Source: Gammaproteobacteria bacterium (GTDB lineage Bacteria; Pseudomonadota; Gammaproteobacteria; Steroidobacterales; Woeseiaceae). From it: 57,609 bases of DNA. The stretch lies in assembly GCA_029884165.1 (NCBI GenBank), contig JAOUIH010000014.1, positions 1 to 57,609 on the forward strand, read 5' to 3'. The position numbers were made by a program, and so were the translations under genes. The first letter of the stretch is position 1. The number at the start of each line of letters is the position of its first letter. Of the stretch, positions 17,188 through 24,934 are shown piece after piece. Below the pieces are notes generated by a model. The model ran no database searches, was not told where the DNA came from, and saw only the letters and a program-made list of their open reading frames with translations.

Positions 17188-17658
17188 TTACCCGCAATGA
17201 CCTCCGATGTTTCGGCAATTTTCGGCCAGCCAGCGCTCGGCGATCAGGGCGGCCGCGGCGGCGTCTACCTGCTCCTTGCGTATCCGGCCGCGTCTGCCCC
17301 GGGTGCGTTCATCCCGCAGCCGGGCCTCGGCCTCGATCGAGGAATAACGTTCGTCGACCATGCTGACGGGAATTCCGAAACGGCCGAGTTCGAGCCCGAA
17401 GCGGCGCGCTTCCTCCCCCAGATCCGACGGGGAACCGTCGGCATGCGACGGCAGTCCGACGATCAGTCGGTCCGGGCGCCATTCCCGGATCCATTTCTCG
17501 AGGAGGGTCCAGTCCGGGCCGCCGGCTCCATTGCCCGCGGTTCCGACAGCCGTAGCCGAACCGGTAACGGTCTGGCCGACGGCGACGCCGATGCGCCGCC
17601 GCCCGTAGTCGAATGCCAGCAGGGTTTCGGGCCTGCCGCGCTCAGGCGTGCCCGGCAT
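17188..17658 (-). CDS. ruvX: Putative Holliday junction resolvase RuvX (YqgF family)
   Basis: A 156-residue RNase H-like nuclease. The metal-binding start is LLAFDYGRRRIGVAVG, followed by DRLIVGLPSHADGSPSD and VDERYSSIEAEARL, with a final D in EQVDAAAAALIAE. In E. coli YqgF acts in 16S rRNA 5' end processing and is proposed as a Holliday junction resolvase. The ATG at 17658 overlaps the 3' end of yqgE by 17 nt, giving translational coupling. It gives the normal family length (about 140-160). Confidence 0.93.
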   Translation of the reverse strand: MPGTPERGRPETLLAFDYGRRRIGVAVGQTVTGSATAVGTAGNGAGGPDWTLLEKWIREWRPDRLIVGLPSHADGSPSDLGEEARRFGLELGRFGIPVSMVDERYSSIEAEARLRDERTRGRRGRIRKEQVDAAAAALIAERWLAENCRNIGGHCG

Positions 17659-18205
17659 CGGTGGAGAGCAGGCGGATATCGACCCCGAGAGCGCCCGCTG
17701 CGGCGCTCCAGCGTTGCTCGAAGGGCACGTCGAACAGCAATTCCGGCGTCGCCGGCACACTGAGCCAGGAGTTGGCGAGCATCTCGGCCTCGAGCTGCCC
17801 GGCTTCCCAGCCGGCGTAGCCGAGGGCGACCAGCGTCTTCTCCGGACCGCGGCCTCCGGCCATCGCATCGAGGACGTCGCGGGACATGGTCAGCCGTATC
17901 TCGGGCGAAACCGTCATCGAGCTCTCGAAGTCCCGCCCCGGGCTGTGCAGCACGAAGCCGCGCTCGCGTCCGACCGGCCCCCCGTCGAGGACGGCCTGTG
18001 CCGCGACTTCTGCGTCAATCTCGGCAATATTCAGCTGCTGGAGCAGGACGCCAAGGTTCATGTCGGAGGGACGATTGATGATGATGCCGAGGGCGCCGTC
18101 CGCGTTATGTTCACAGACGAGGGTGACCGTGCTGCAGAAGGTCGGGTCCTGCATCCCGGGCATCGCGATAAGTAGTTGATTGCTAAACGAACCGGCCGAG
18201 CTCAT
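17642..18205 (-). CDS. yqgE: YqgE/AlgH family protein
   Basis: A 187-residue cytoplasmic protein of the UPF0301 (YqgE/AlgH) family. Family signatures are NQLLIAMPGMQDPTFCSTVTLVCEH split over the N-terminus, GIIINRPSDMNLGVLL, GGPVGRERGFVLHS and GYAGWEAGQLEAE. In Pseudomonas AlgH affects alginate expression, but the molecular function is unresolved. It overlaps ruvX by 17 nt and follows tonB by 46 nt. Confidence 0.95.
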   Translation of the reverse strand: MSSAGSFSNQLLIAMPGMQDPTFCSTVTLVCEHNADGALGIIINRPSDMNLGVLLQQLNIAEIDAEVAAQAVLDGGPVGRERGFVLHSPGRDFESSMTVSPEIRLTMSRDVLDAMAGGRGPEKTLVALGYAGWEAGQLEAEMLANSWLSVPATPELLFDVPFEQRWSAAAGALGVDIRLLSTDAGHA

Positions 18206-18251
18206 GCGGACAGTATCGGCGCTGGGGGCCGAATAAACAACCGAGGCCCGC

Positions 18252-19181
18252 TCAGTTGAGTGCCGCGGTGGCCTGCAGGCCCTGGTTATCGAAGCGCCAC
18301 TTGTAAAGGAAATTGAGTTCCGGATGGTCCGCTCGCACGGCCTCGGGGAAGGGTTCGAACGGCGCCGCCCGCTGCAGGATGTTCAGGGCAGCCTGGTCGA
18401 TGAGCCGCGAGCCGGAAGAGCGGCGGATGACGACGCTCGCGAGCTGCCCGGCCGCATCGATGGTCACCTCGAGCGTCGGGCTGCCGCTCAGACCCTGCAG
18501 GGCCGCCTGTTCCGGCAGGTACCGCGTGCCGATCGACTCGATCTTCCGCTTCCACCGGTCGACGTATCCCGCTATCTGGGATTCCTTGGTATCTGCGCTG
18601 ATGACGATCGGCTGGCGATTCCGGTCGCGCACAAGGAAATTGGCGCGTAGTTCCTGCGGCAACGGCAGCGTCGTCTCGGCACCGGATTCCAGCAGCGCGG
18701 CTTTCGCCTCTTCCGGTGCCGGATCGAGCCGACGCTCGTTGTAGATCTTGTCGCGCTGGGTCGCGAACGCGGCAAGGATTTCGTCGGTCGACCGGTCCTG
18801 CACGAAAACGTCGTCGGGGGCGTTGCCGTCCTCGACGCCGGCGCTGTCTACCGGAACGCTGCTCTCGAGCGGGGCGCCGGGGCGGGTTTCCAGATCCGTG
18901 TTGCCGCTGCCACGCTGGCTGGCCTGCGCCAGGTAGGCCGCCGGGTCTTCGCGGTCGAAACTCCGGTCCGGGTCGGCGACGATCGTGACTTCGAGCGAGA
19001 CAGCCTCCGAGGCCAGCCCGTCGAGTGCCGCGTTGAAGGTCACCCCGATAATCAGGATGCCGTGCACGAGGGCCGCGAGAAACAGCATCGGCGGCAGGCG
19101 GTCGGGTACGGGTCCCGGCGTCAGTTCGACGATGCCCGACGGAGTCCCTCCGGGCGCAGCAATTGTGTCCAGATCAGCCAT
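18252..19181 (-). CDS. tonB: Energy transducer TonB
   Basis: A 309-residue TonB-type protein. A single membrane helix (about residues 33-50, MLFLAALVHGILIIG) is followed by a long periplasmic linker. The C-terminal TonB domain carries the typical GSPTLEVTIDAAGQLASVVI repeat and SGSRLIDQAALNILQRAAPF. It links proton-motive force to outer-membrane receptors such as the BtuB homologue in this window. It lies in the gshB operon, a common site for tonB in gammaproteobacteria. ExbB/ExbD are not in the window. Confidence 0.9.
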   Translation of the reverse strand: MADLDTIAAPGGTPSGIVELTPGPVPDRLPPMLFLAALVHGILIIGVTFNAALDGLASEAVSLEVTIVADPDRSFDREDPAAYLAQASQRGSGNTDLETRPGAPLESSVPVDSAGVEDGNAPDDVFVQDRSTDEILAAFATQRDKIYNERRLDPAPEEAKAALLESGAETTLPLPQELRANFLVRDRNRQPIVISADTKESQIAGYVDRWKRKIESIGTRYLPEQAALQGLSGSPTLEVTIDAAGQLASVVIRRSSGSRLIDQAALNILQRAAPFEPFPEAVRADHPELNFLYKWRFDNQGLQATAALN

Positions 19182-19205
19182 AGTGCCGGAGTACGACTCC
19201 CGGAT

Positions 19206-20279
19206 TCAGGTGCCCAAGCCTTGCTTCCGTGTCCAGTTTACGCGCCTCGCCAGGCCCGAAGTGAGACGCAGTTCACCTGACGAATCAATAAGAAGCGCGA
19301 ACTTTATGCCCAATTGCTCACAAGTTTGGTCAAAATCGGCTGCGCCTGCAACTACCAGCGCGGTCGCGGCGGCGTCCGCCAGCTCCGGGTCCTCGTGCAC
19401 GACCGTCACGGCCGCGGTTTCGCTGACCGGGTAGCCGCTGGACGGGTCGAGGATATGAGCGTAGCGGCGCCCCTCGAATTCGAAGAAGCGCTCGTAATCG
19501 CCGGAGCTGACCACCGCTTCTCCCGGGGCGGCCTCGATCCAGCCGACGATGCCCGGCTCGCGGGGCGCCCTGATGCCGATGCGCGCGGCACGACCGTGCA
19601 CGACACCCAGCACCAGCAGGTCGCCCCCGATGTCGATGACGGCGTTCGAGATCCCGTGGGATTCGAGGATCCGGGCGCTGCGGTCGAGCAGCGCACCCTT
19701 CGCGATCCCGCCGAGATCGAGCATCACGGCGGCTGAGCGGCTTCCGAGTCGGTCGGCCTGCCAGGCAAGGCTCATCCCCGACGGGCGCTCGGCCATGACC
19801 GCCTCGATCGCCGAGTCCGGCGGCGGGCGCCAGCTCTCGCGATCCAGTTCGTTGAAACCCCAGAGCTCGGTCAGCCGGCCGATCGCGGGATTGAATCGAC
19901 CGCCTGTGCGAGCCTCGAGTTCGACAGCGCGCCGAAGCAGGTCGGCGAGATCCGGGCTGACGTCGATCGTCTGTCCGTCCGCGAGCGCCGCGTTGATGCG
20001 CATGAGTTCGCCGGGGTCACCGCCGTCCGGCTTGGGCCACGGGTACCAGTCCCGGTCGATACGCCGATAGTCGGCCTGAAGTTCGCTCATCGCGGCCGTG
20101 TAGTCCGCTCGGCGCGCGTCATAGACACTGAGTGTGACCAGTGTGCCGAAAGCATAGGACTGCTGCTCGAAATCCTGGCGCGCGTCGCACCCGAGGGCCA
20201 GGCTGGCGACCGACAGCAGGATCAGGCGCGCGCGGCGGCCCGCGGCCAGCCCGTCAACCCAGCTTCTTGTCGATTGCAT
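19206..20279 (-). CDS. apbE: FAD:protein FMN transferase (ApbE family) lipoprotein
   Basis: A 357-residue predicted lipoprotein (lipobox LALGC, Cys at about residue 30) of the ApbE/Ftp family. It transfers FMN from FAD to Thr residues of exported flavoproteins such as RnfG or NqrC. Visible motifs are FGTLVTLSVYD, GGRFNPAIGRLTELWGF, MLDLGGIAKG, NAVIDIGGDLLVLG and the Mg2+-binding AAATALVVAG region. Its start overlaps the gshB end by 26 nt. No flavoprotein target is encoded next to it. Confidence 0.9.
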   Translation of the reverse strand: MQSTRSWVDGLAAGRRARLILLSVASLALGCDARQDFEQQSYAFGTLVTLSVYDARRADYTAAMSELQADYRRIDRDWYPWPKPDGGDPGELMRINAALADGQTIDVSPDLADLLRRAVELEARTGGRFNPAIGRLTELWGFNELDRESWRPPPDSAIEAVMAERPSGMSLAWQADRLGSRSAAVMLDLGGIAKGALLDRSARILESHGISNAVIDIGGDLLVLGVVHGRAARIGIRAPREPGIVGWIEAAPGEAVVSSGDYERFFEFEGRRYAHILDPSSGYPVSETAAVTVVHEDPELADAAATALVVAGAADFDQTCEQLGIKFALLIDSSGELRLTSGLARRVNWTRKQGLGT

Positions 20280-21210
20280 CGAACAACAGGCCCGCGATAT
20301 TCAGCTTGAACATCTTGTCTAGTTCGCGTATGCCGGTGGGGCTGGTCGAATTGACTTCGGTCAGGTAGTCGCCGATGACGTCGATGCCGCAGAACAGGAC
20401 GCCGTTTTCGCTCAGAACCGGGCCGACGCGTTCGCAGATGTGCCGGTCCCTCGCGCTCAGCTCGCGGCCTTCGCCGACAGCCCCCATCACCAGGTTGCCG
20501 CGCCCGTCATCTCCTGCCGGGACCCGGGCGAGCGCGCAGGGCACGGCCGTGCCGTCCACGATCAGGATGCGTTTGTCGCCGCTCTTGATTTCCGGGATGA
20601 ATACCTGGGCCATGGCGAAGCGCCGCCCATGGTCGGTCAGCGTTTCTATGATGACATTCGTGTTGCTGTCGCCATGCCGCGCGATGAATATCGACCGCCC
20701 GCCCATGCCGTCCAGAGGTTTGACGACGACGGTCCTGTGCTCGGACACGAAGCGCTTCATTTCTGCCATGGATCGCGTCACGAGCGTCAGCGGCGTGCAG
20801 TCGGAAAACCACGCCGTGAACACTTTTTCGTTCATGTCCCGCAGCGCCCTGGGCTTGTTGACCACCAGTGCCCCGGCGAGCTCCGCTCGTTCGAGAATGT
20901 AGGTCGTATAGATATATTCCATGTCGAACGGGGGGTCCTTGCGCATCAGGATGACGTCGAGTTCGCCGAGGCGCAGCTCCTTTTCGTCGCCCTTCTCGTA
21001 CCAGCGCTCCAGGTCGTCCTGAACGCGCAGCAGGCGCGCTCGCCCGATGGCCTCGCCGCCGATCAGTCGCAGATCGTGCTGCAACATGTAATGGATCTCG
21101 TAGCCGCGGCGCTGGGCCTCCAGCATCATCGCGAGCGAGCTGTCTTTCTTGGGTGTTATCGACTCGATCGGATCCATGACGATGCCGAGTCGGCGTTGGT
21201 CGTTTGCCAT
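20254..21210 (-). CDS. gshB: Glutathione synthase
   Basis: A 318-residue ATP-grasp enzyme that joins gamma-glutamylcysteine and glycine. Conserved parts are LGIVMDPIESI at the N-terminus, VILMRKDPPFDMEYIYTT, VVVKPLDGMGGRSIF (ATP-grasp loop), and GVLFCGIDVIGDYLTEVN with STSPTGIREL. Length equals the E. coli enzyme. It heads the minus-strand operon gshB-apbE-tonB-yqgE-ruvX-pyrB-pyrK-like and is divergent from pilG, as in Pseudomonas. Confidence 0.97.
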   Translation of the reverse strand: MANDQRRLGIVMDPIESITPKKDSSLAMMLEAQRRGYEIHYMLQHDLRLIGGEAIGRARLLRVQDDLERWYEKGDEKELRLGELDVILMRKDPPFDMEYIYTTYILERAELAGALVVNKPRALRDMNEKVFTAWFSDCTPLTLVTRSMAEMKRFVSEHRTVVVKPLDGMGGRSIFIARHGDSNTNVIIETLTDHGRRFAMAQVFIPEIKSGDKRILIVDGTAVPCALARVPAGDDGRGNLVMGAVGEGRELSARDRHICERVGPVLSENGVLFCGIDVIGDYLTEVNSTSPTGIRELDKMFKLNIAGLLFDAIDKKLG

Positions 21211-21558
21211 AGGGTCGGGGTCCCGCTCGATTTGAGTGACAGCGACGTGAGGCGGTCGCGAGTTGGCCGTAACTATACCGTGGCATCCGTTGCGGCAGTA
21301 CTACGCAGCGCCGTCGGGACGCGTCGTGGCAGGGCCCGATGTCGACCTCCGCCGACCCGGCAAAATGCCCGGAATCTCAATAAAAATCAGCCGACTCGAC
21401 CATGCCGGCCGTGCTGTGGGGCGCGTCGTAGCGGCGATTTGGTCAATATGGTACAAGACAGCCTTCTGCGGCTGGATATTATGGAAACTGCATCCGGAAA
21501 CGCCGCAATCGGGGACCGCTGCCCGGGCTCGGGGCCGCGTATCGGGCGAGGAAAATCG
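21211..21558. promoter_or_regulatory. Divergent control region between gshB and pilG
   Basis: A 348-nt gap that must contain promoters for both the gshB operon and the pilG operon. Towards gshB, the hexamer TATAGT (near 21272-21277, minus strand) is a possible -10. Towards pilG I see no clear sigma-70 or sigma-54 pair. Longer start codons for pilG exist (ATG at 21448 and 21481) but have no homology support. No hairpin with a T run is seen. Confidence 0.3.
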
Positions 21559-21951
21559 GTGGCAAGTAACGCAGCGCGCAGTCTGAACGGACTCAAGATC
21601 CTGGTCGTGGACGACAGCAAGACGATTCGGCGCACCGCCGAGACGCTGCTGACAAAAGAGGGTTGCCAGGTTTTCACCGCAATCGACGGCTTCGATGCGC
21701 TGTCCAAGATCGCAGACCACCAGCCGGACCTGATCTTCGTCGACATCATGATGCCGAGGCTGGACGGATACCAGACCTGCTCTCTCATAAAACACAACAA
21801 GACCTTCAAGGATACCCCCGTGATCATGCTGTCGAGCAAGGACGGCCTCTTCGACCGGGCGCGTGGCCGCATCGTCGGCTCCGAACAGTACCTGACGAAG
21901 CCGTTTACGAAAGACGAACTCCTCAACGCGATTGCAAAGCAAGTCAACTAG
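21559..21951 (+). CDS. pilG: Twitching motility response regulator PilG
   Basis: A 130-residue single-domain receiver. The phosphorylation site is the Asp in LIFVDIMMPRLDGYQT, with the acidic pair in VVDDSKTIRRTAETLL and the Lys in EQYLTKPFTKDEL. The sequence is close to Pseudomonas PilG (SKTIRRTAETLLTK, PVIMLSSKDGLFDRA). I chose a GTG at 21559 because GAGGA lies 7 nt upstream and the product then equals PilG in length; upstream ATGs would add 26 or 37 unmatched residues. PilG is phosphorylated by the ChpA kinase and activates pilus extension and cAMP synthesis. Confidence 0.93.
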   Translation: MASNAARSLNGLKILVVDDSKTIRRTAETLLTKEGCQVFTAIDGFDALSKIADHQPDLIFVDIMMPRLDGYQTCSLIKHNKTFKDTPVIMLSSKDGLFDRARGRIVGSEQYLTKPFTKDELLNAIAKQVN

Positions 21952-21962
21952 GGATTGCAAGC

Positions 21963-22328
21963 ATGGCTGTGGTTCTCATCATCGATGACTCTCCGACCGA
22001 ACTGCACCTGTTCCAGAACATGCTGGAAAAGAGCGGCTTCGGTACGCTGGTCGCCGATAATGGCGAAGACGGTATACGGCAAGCCCGGAAAGCCCTGCCC
22101 GACTGCATTCTCATGGATGTCGTCATGCCGGGCATGAATGGCTTCCAGGCAACGCGCAAGCTGACGAAAGATCCGGCTACCGCGAGGATCCCTGTCATCA
22201 TGGTGACCACCAAGGATCAGGAAACCGACAAGATCTGGGGGATGCGCCAGGGTGCCGTCGACTATATCGTCAAGCCGGTGACTGCGAAGGATCTGGTCGC
22301 CAAGATCAACGCAGTGATGGCAGGCTGA
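21963..22328 (+). CDS. pilH: Twitching motility response regulator PilH
   Basis: A 121-residue single-domain receiver that acts as the second output of the Chp system and opposes PilG in relatives. The Asp pocket is VLIIDDSPTEL, the phosphoacceptor lies in CILMDVVMPGMNGFQAT and the Lys in VDYIVKPVTAKDL. It follows pilG by 11 nt and abuts pilI. Confidence 0.95.
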   Translation: MAVVLIIDDSPTELHLFQNMLEKSGFGTLVADNGEDGIRQARKALPDCILMDVVMPGMNGFQATRKLTKDPATARIPVIMVTTKDQETDKIWGMRQGAVDYIVKPVTAKDLVAKINAVMAG

Positions 22329-22892
22329 ATGGGCGCGGTGGCCGAGCTGGAAGCGCTCATCGAGCAGCCGTTCGAGTTGCTCCAGGAAATGGAGCGCCGT
22401 AGCCGCGCCGCGCTGGCCGGCAAAGCCGGTGGCGACCTGCAATCGGAATGGGTCGGAATCGGGTTCCGGATCGGCCAGGAAAACTTCGTCGCCGACCGCA
22501 ACCAGGTCCGCGAAGTGTTGATGCTCCCGGATGCAACGACACGCGTGCCGGGCACGAAGCGCTGGGTACTCGGGATCGCCAATTTGCGAGGTCATCTATT
22601 GCCGCTGATCGACGTCAAGCTGCTGCTGGGCGGCGGGCGAACCACATTGCGGCGCACGACTCGCGTCATATCGGTCAACCACCGTGAGATACCCGCCGGC
22701 CTTATCGTCGACGAGGTGCTGGGGTTCCGCCGGTTTACCGACAGCGATTTCAGCGAAACCTGGCCCGAGACCGCGGTCCGCTGCGATACGTTCCTGAAAG
22801 GCGCGTACCGCCGCGGAAACGATGTCTGGCCGATTTTCGGGCTGCGCGAATTTGTCGAAAGCAGCACATTCTTACAGGCCGCCGCCGACTGA
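22329..22892 (+). CDS. pilI: CheW-like scaffold protein PilI
   Basis: A 187-residue CheW-domain adaptor that couples the PilJ receptor to the ChpA kinase. A helical N-terminus (about 1-45) is followed by the CheW domain: WVGIGFRIGQENFVADRNQV, GTKRWVLGIANLRGHLLPLID, PAGLIVDEVLGFRRF and WPIFGLREFV. Its ATG directly abuts the pilH stop, so it is translated in series. Confidence 0.93.
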   Translation: MGAVAELEALIEQPFELLQEMERRSRAALAGKAGGDLQSEWVGIGFRIGQENFVADRNQVREVLMLPDATTRVPGTKRWVLGIANLRGHLLPLIDVKLLLGGGRTTLRRTTRVISVNHREIPAGLIVDEVLGFRRFTDSDFSETWPETAVRCDTFLKGAYRRGNDVWPIFGLREFVESSTFLQAAAD

Positions 22893-22931
22893 CGGCGAGG
22901 TCCCGAACAACCATTGAAGCGTCGCGAAATC

Positions 22932-24929
22932 ATGGCTACCAAACAACAAACATCCTCTGCGTTCAAGACGGCTGCGGCAGTGCTGGCTGTGTTGCTGATC
23001 GTTGCGGCCGGCCTCGTCTACCTGCAGGGCACGGCAGGCGGTACGGCGCAGTCCCCCGCACTGGCGGCCCTGTCGCAGGGGATCCCGTTGCACGCTGCAA
23101 GCGCAATAACCACCGGACAGGACGGCTTCGATCGGCTCGCGCAGGACCTGGAGGAACTGCGGTCGGAGCGGCGTCGGGCGAGCCTTCCCGGCAGCCGATC
23201 GGACTGGGATGCCCTCGAGCGGCATGCGTCAGCGCTGCTCGAGCGGCGTGCATCGCTGCAGGCGGTCGCGGCTGCCACCCGCGAGCTCGGCTCGAGTTTG
23301 CCGGGTCTTCTCGCCGCGGCGGACGAACTGATGGGCGCCTCGGGCGCGACGTCAATCATCCAGCAGTTCCAGCAACGCGCGCTGTCGTTGCAGCAGGCGC
23401 TGCAGGCGCTGGCCATGAGCGCCGATCCACGCCAGGCTGCGGCCGCCATTGCGGCGGACCTGGCTTTTCTCCGGCAGGTTACCGACGGGCTTGCCGGCGA
23501 AACCACGCCGCTGGACATTGCCCCGGTCGACGAAACGACCCGGGAGGTAACCCTGGTACCAATGGCGAGCGACCTGGCGATAGTTGAAGAGCGCGTCAAC
23601 GAAGCGCTGGGTCGCGTCGACGGTATCGGGAACGTCGCCGCAGACCTCGGAGGGTTGAACAGTGCCGCGGCGGCGCTGTACGGAAGTTCGTTCGGTGCCG
23701 GTGCGGGGTCGGCGCTGCCCGCCTTGCTCGCCGCGCCGATCATCCCGGTCGGGCTGCTCGTCATAGCACTCCTGATCGTCGGTATCCTGTTCGCCCTGCA
23801 CACGCGGATGGCCGTATTCGAACAGACGGCGCGTGTTCAGGCTGAGCAGAACGACAGGAACCAGCAGGCCATCCTGCGATTGCTGGATGAACTCGGAAGT
23901 CTCGCCGACGGCGACCTGACCGTCGAGGCGACGGTGACGGAGGACATTACCGGCGCGATCGCCGATTCGATCAATTATGCGATCGAGAAGCTGCGCGAAC
24001 TCGTCGCGACGATCAACGAGACGGCGATCATGGTCGATTCCGCTGCAAAGCAAACGGAGAACACGGCGGCGCACATGGCGAAAGCCGCGGATCACCAGAA
24101 ACGCGAAATCAGTGCCGCGAGCGAATCGATCGTCTCGATGGCGTCGTCGATCGAGGAGGTGTCCGGTAACGCCGAACGCTCCTCCGATGTCGCACGCCAT
24201 TCCGTTGAAGTCGCGCACAAGGGCGGGGAAGCGGTCCGGCGCACGATCGACGGCATGAATACGATCCGGGAAACGATTCAGGACACGTCAAAGCGCATCA
24301 AGCGGCTCGGCGAAAGCTCGCAGGAGATCGGCAACATCGTCGAGCTGATCAACGATATCGCGGAGCAGACAAACATTCTCGCTCTGAATGCGTCGATCCA
24401 GGCCTCGATGGCAGGAGAAGCCGGTCGTGGTTTCGCCGTTGTCGCGGACGAAGTGCAGCGGCTCGCCGAGCGTTCGACGAATGCCACGAAGCAGATCGAG
24501 GTCCTCGTCCGGACGATCCAAGCGGATACGAACGAGGCCGTCGTCTCGATGGAGCGAAGCACAACGGACGTCGTCGGCGGAGCGCTGCTGGCGGAAAACG
24601 CCGGCGCTGCGCTGGACGAGATCGAGCAGGTTTCCAATCAGATCGCAAGTCTCGTGCAAAATATCTCCGAATCTGCGCGTCAACAGGCGAAAGCGGCAGC
24701 GGATGTAACGCGGCGCACGACCCGGTTGAAGGAATTTAGTGACCAGACCGGCAAGGCCACGACGGCGACCGCTGCGTCGATATCGAAGCTGTCCGTGCTT
24801 GCCTCACAGCTCAGGCAGACCGTTGCCGGCTTCACGCTGCCGAGTGCTGCTTTGCAGACGAGTGCGCTCGTGGGGCGGCGCAATGGCGCGACTCCTGTCC
24901 GCGCCGTCGGGGGCAAGGCCGCGAGCTGA
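22932..24929 (+). CDS. pilJ: Methyl-accepting chemotaxis protein PilJ
   Basis: A 665-residue membrane receptor of the Chp/Pil pathway. Membrane helices lie near residues 11-32 and 258-288, flanking a periplasmic PilJ-type ligand domain. A HAMP-like region (VTEDITGAIADSINYAI) and a long methyl-accepting coiled coil follow. The signalling tip is IAEQTNILALNASIQASMAG (about 475-495). The ATG at 22932 is preferred; an in-frame TTG at 22914 would add six residues. It lies between pilI and chpA. In Pseudomonas, PilJ senses surface contact through pilin. Confidence 0.92.
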   Translation: MATKQQTSSAFKTAAAVLAVLLIVAAGLVYLQGTAGGTAQSPALAALSQGIPLHAASAITTGQDGFDRLAQDLEELRSERRRASLPGSRSDWDALERHASALLERRASLQAVAAATRELGSSLPGLLAAADELMGASGATSIIQQFQQRALSLQQALQALAMSADPRQAAAAIAADLAFLRQVTDGLAGETTPLDIAPVDETTREVTLVPMASDLAIVEERVNEALGRVDGIGNVAADLGGLNSAAAALYGSSFGAGAGSALPALLAAPIIPVGLLVIALLIVGILFALHTRMAVFEQTARVQAEQNDRNQQAILRLLDELGSLADGDLTVEATVTEDITGAIADSINYAIEKLRELVATINETAIMVDSAAKQTENTAAHMAKAADHQKREISAASESIVSMASSIEEVSGNAERSSDVARHSVEVAHKGGEAVRRTIDGMNTIRETIQDTSKRIKRLGESSQEIGNIVELINDIAEQTNILALNASIQASMAGEAGRGFAVVADEVQRLAERSTNATKQIEVLVRTIQADTNEAVVSMERSTTDVVGGALLAENAGAALDEIEQVSNQIASLVQNISESARQQAKAAADVTRRTTRLKEFSDQTGKATTATAASISKLSVLASQLRQTVAGFTLPSAALQTSALVGRRNGATPVRAVGGKAAS

Positions 24930-24934
24930 AGCAG

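Noticed and set aside
20440..21951. Long rightward reading frame of 503 codons upstream of pilG
   Set aside because: It runs antisense through gshB and only its last part is pilG; the earlier part has no homology.
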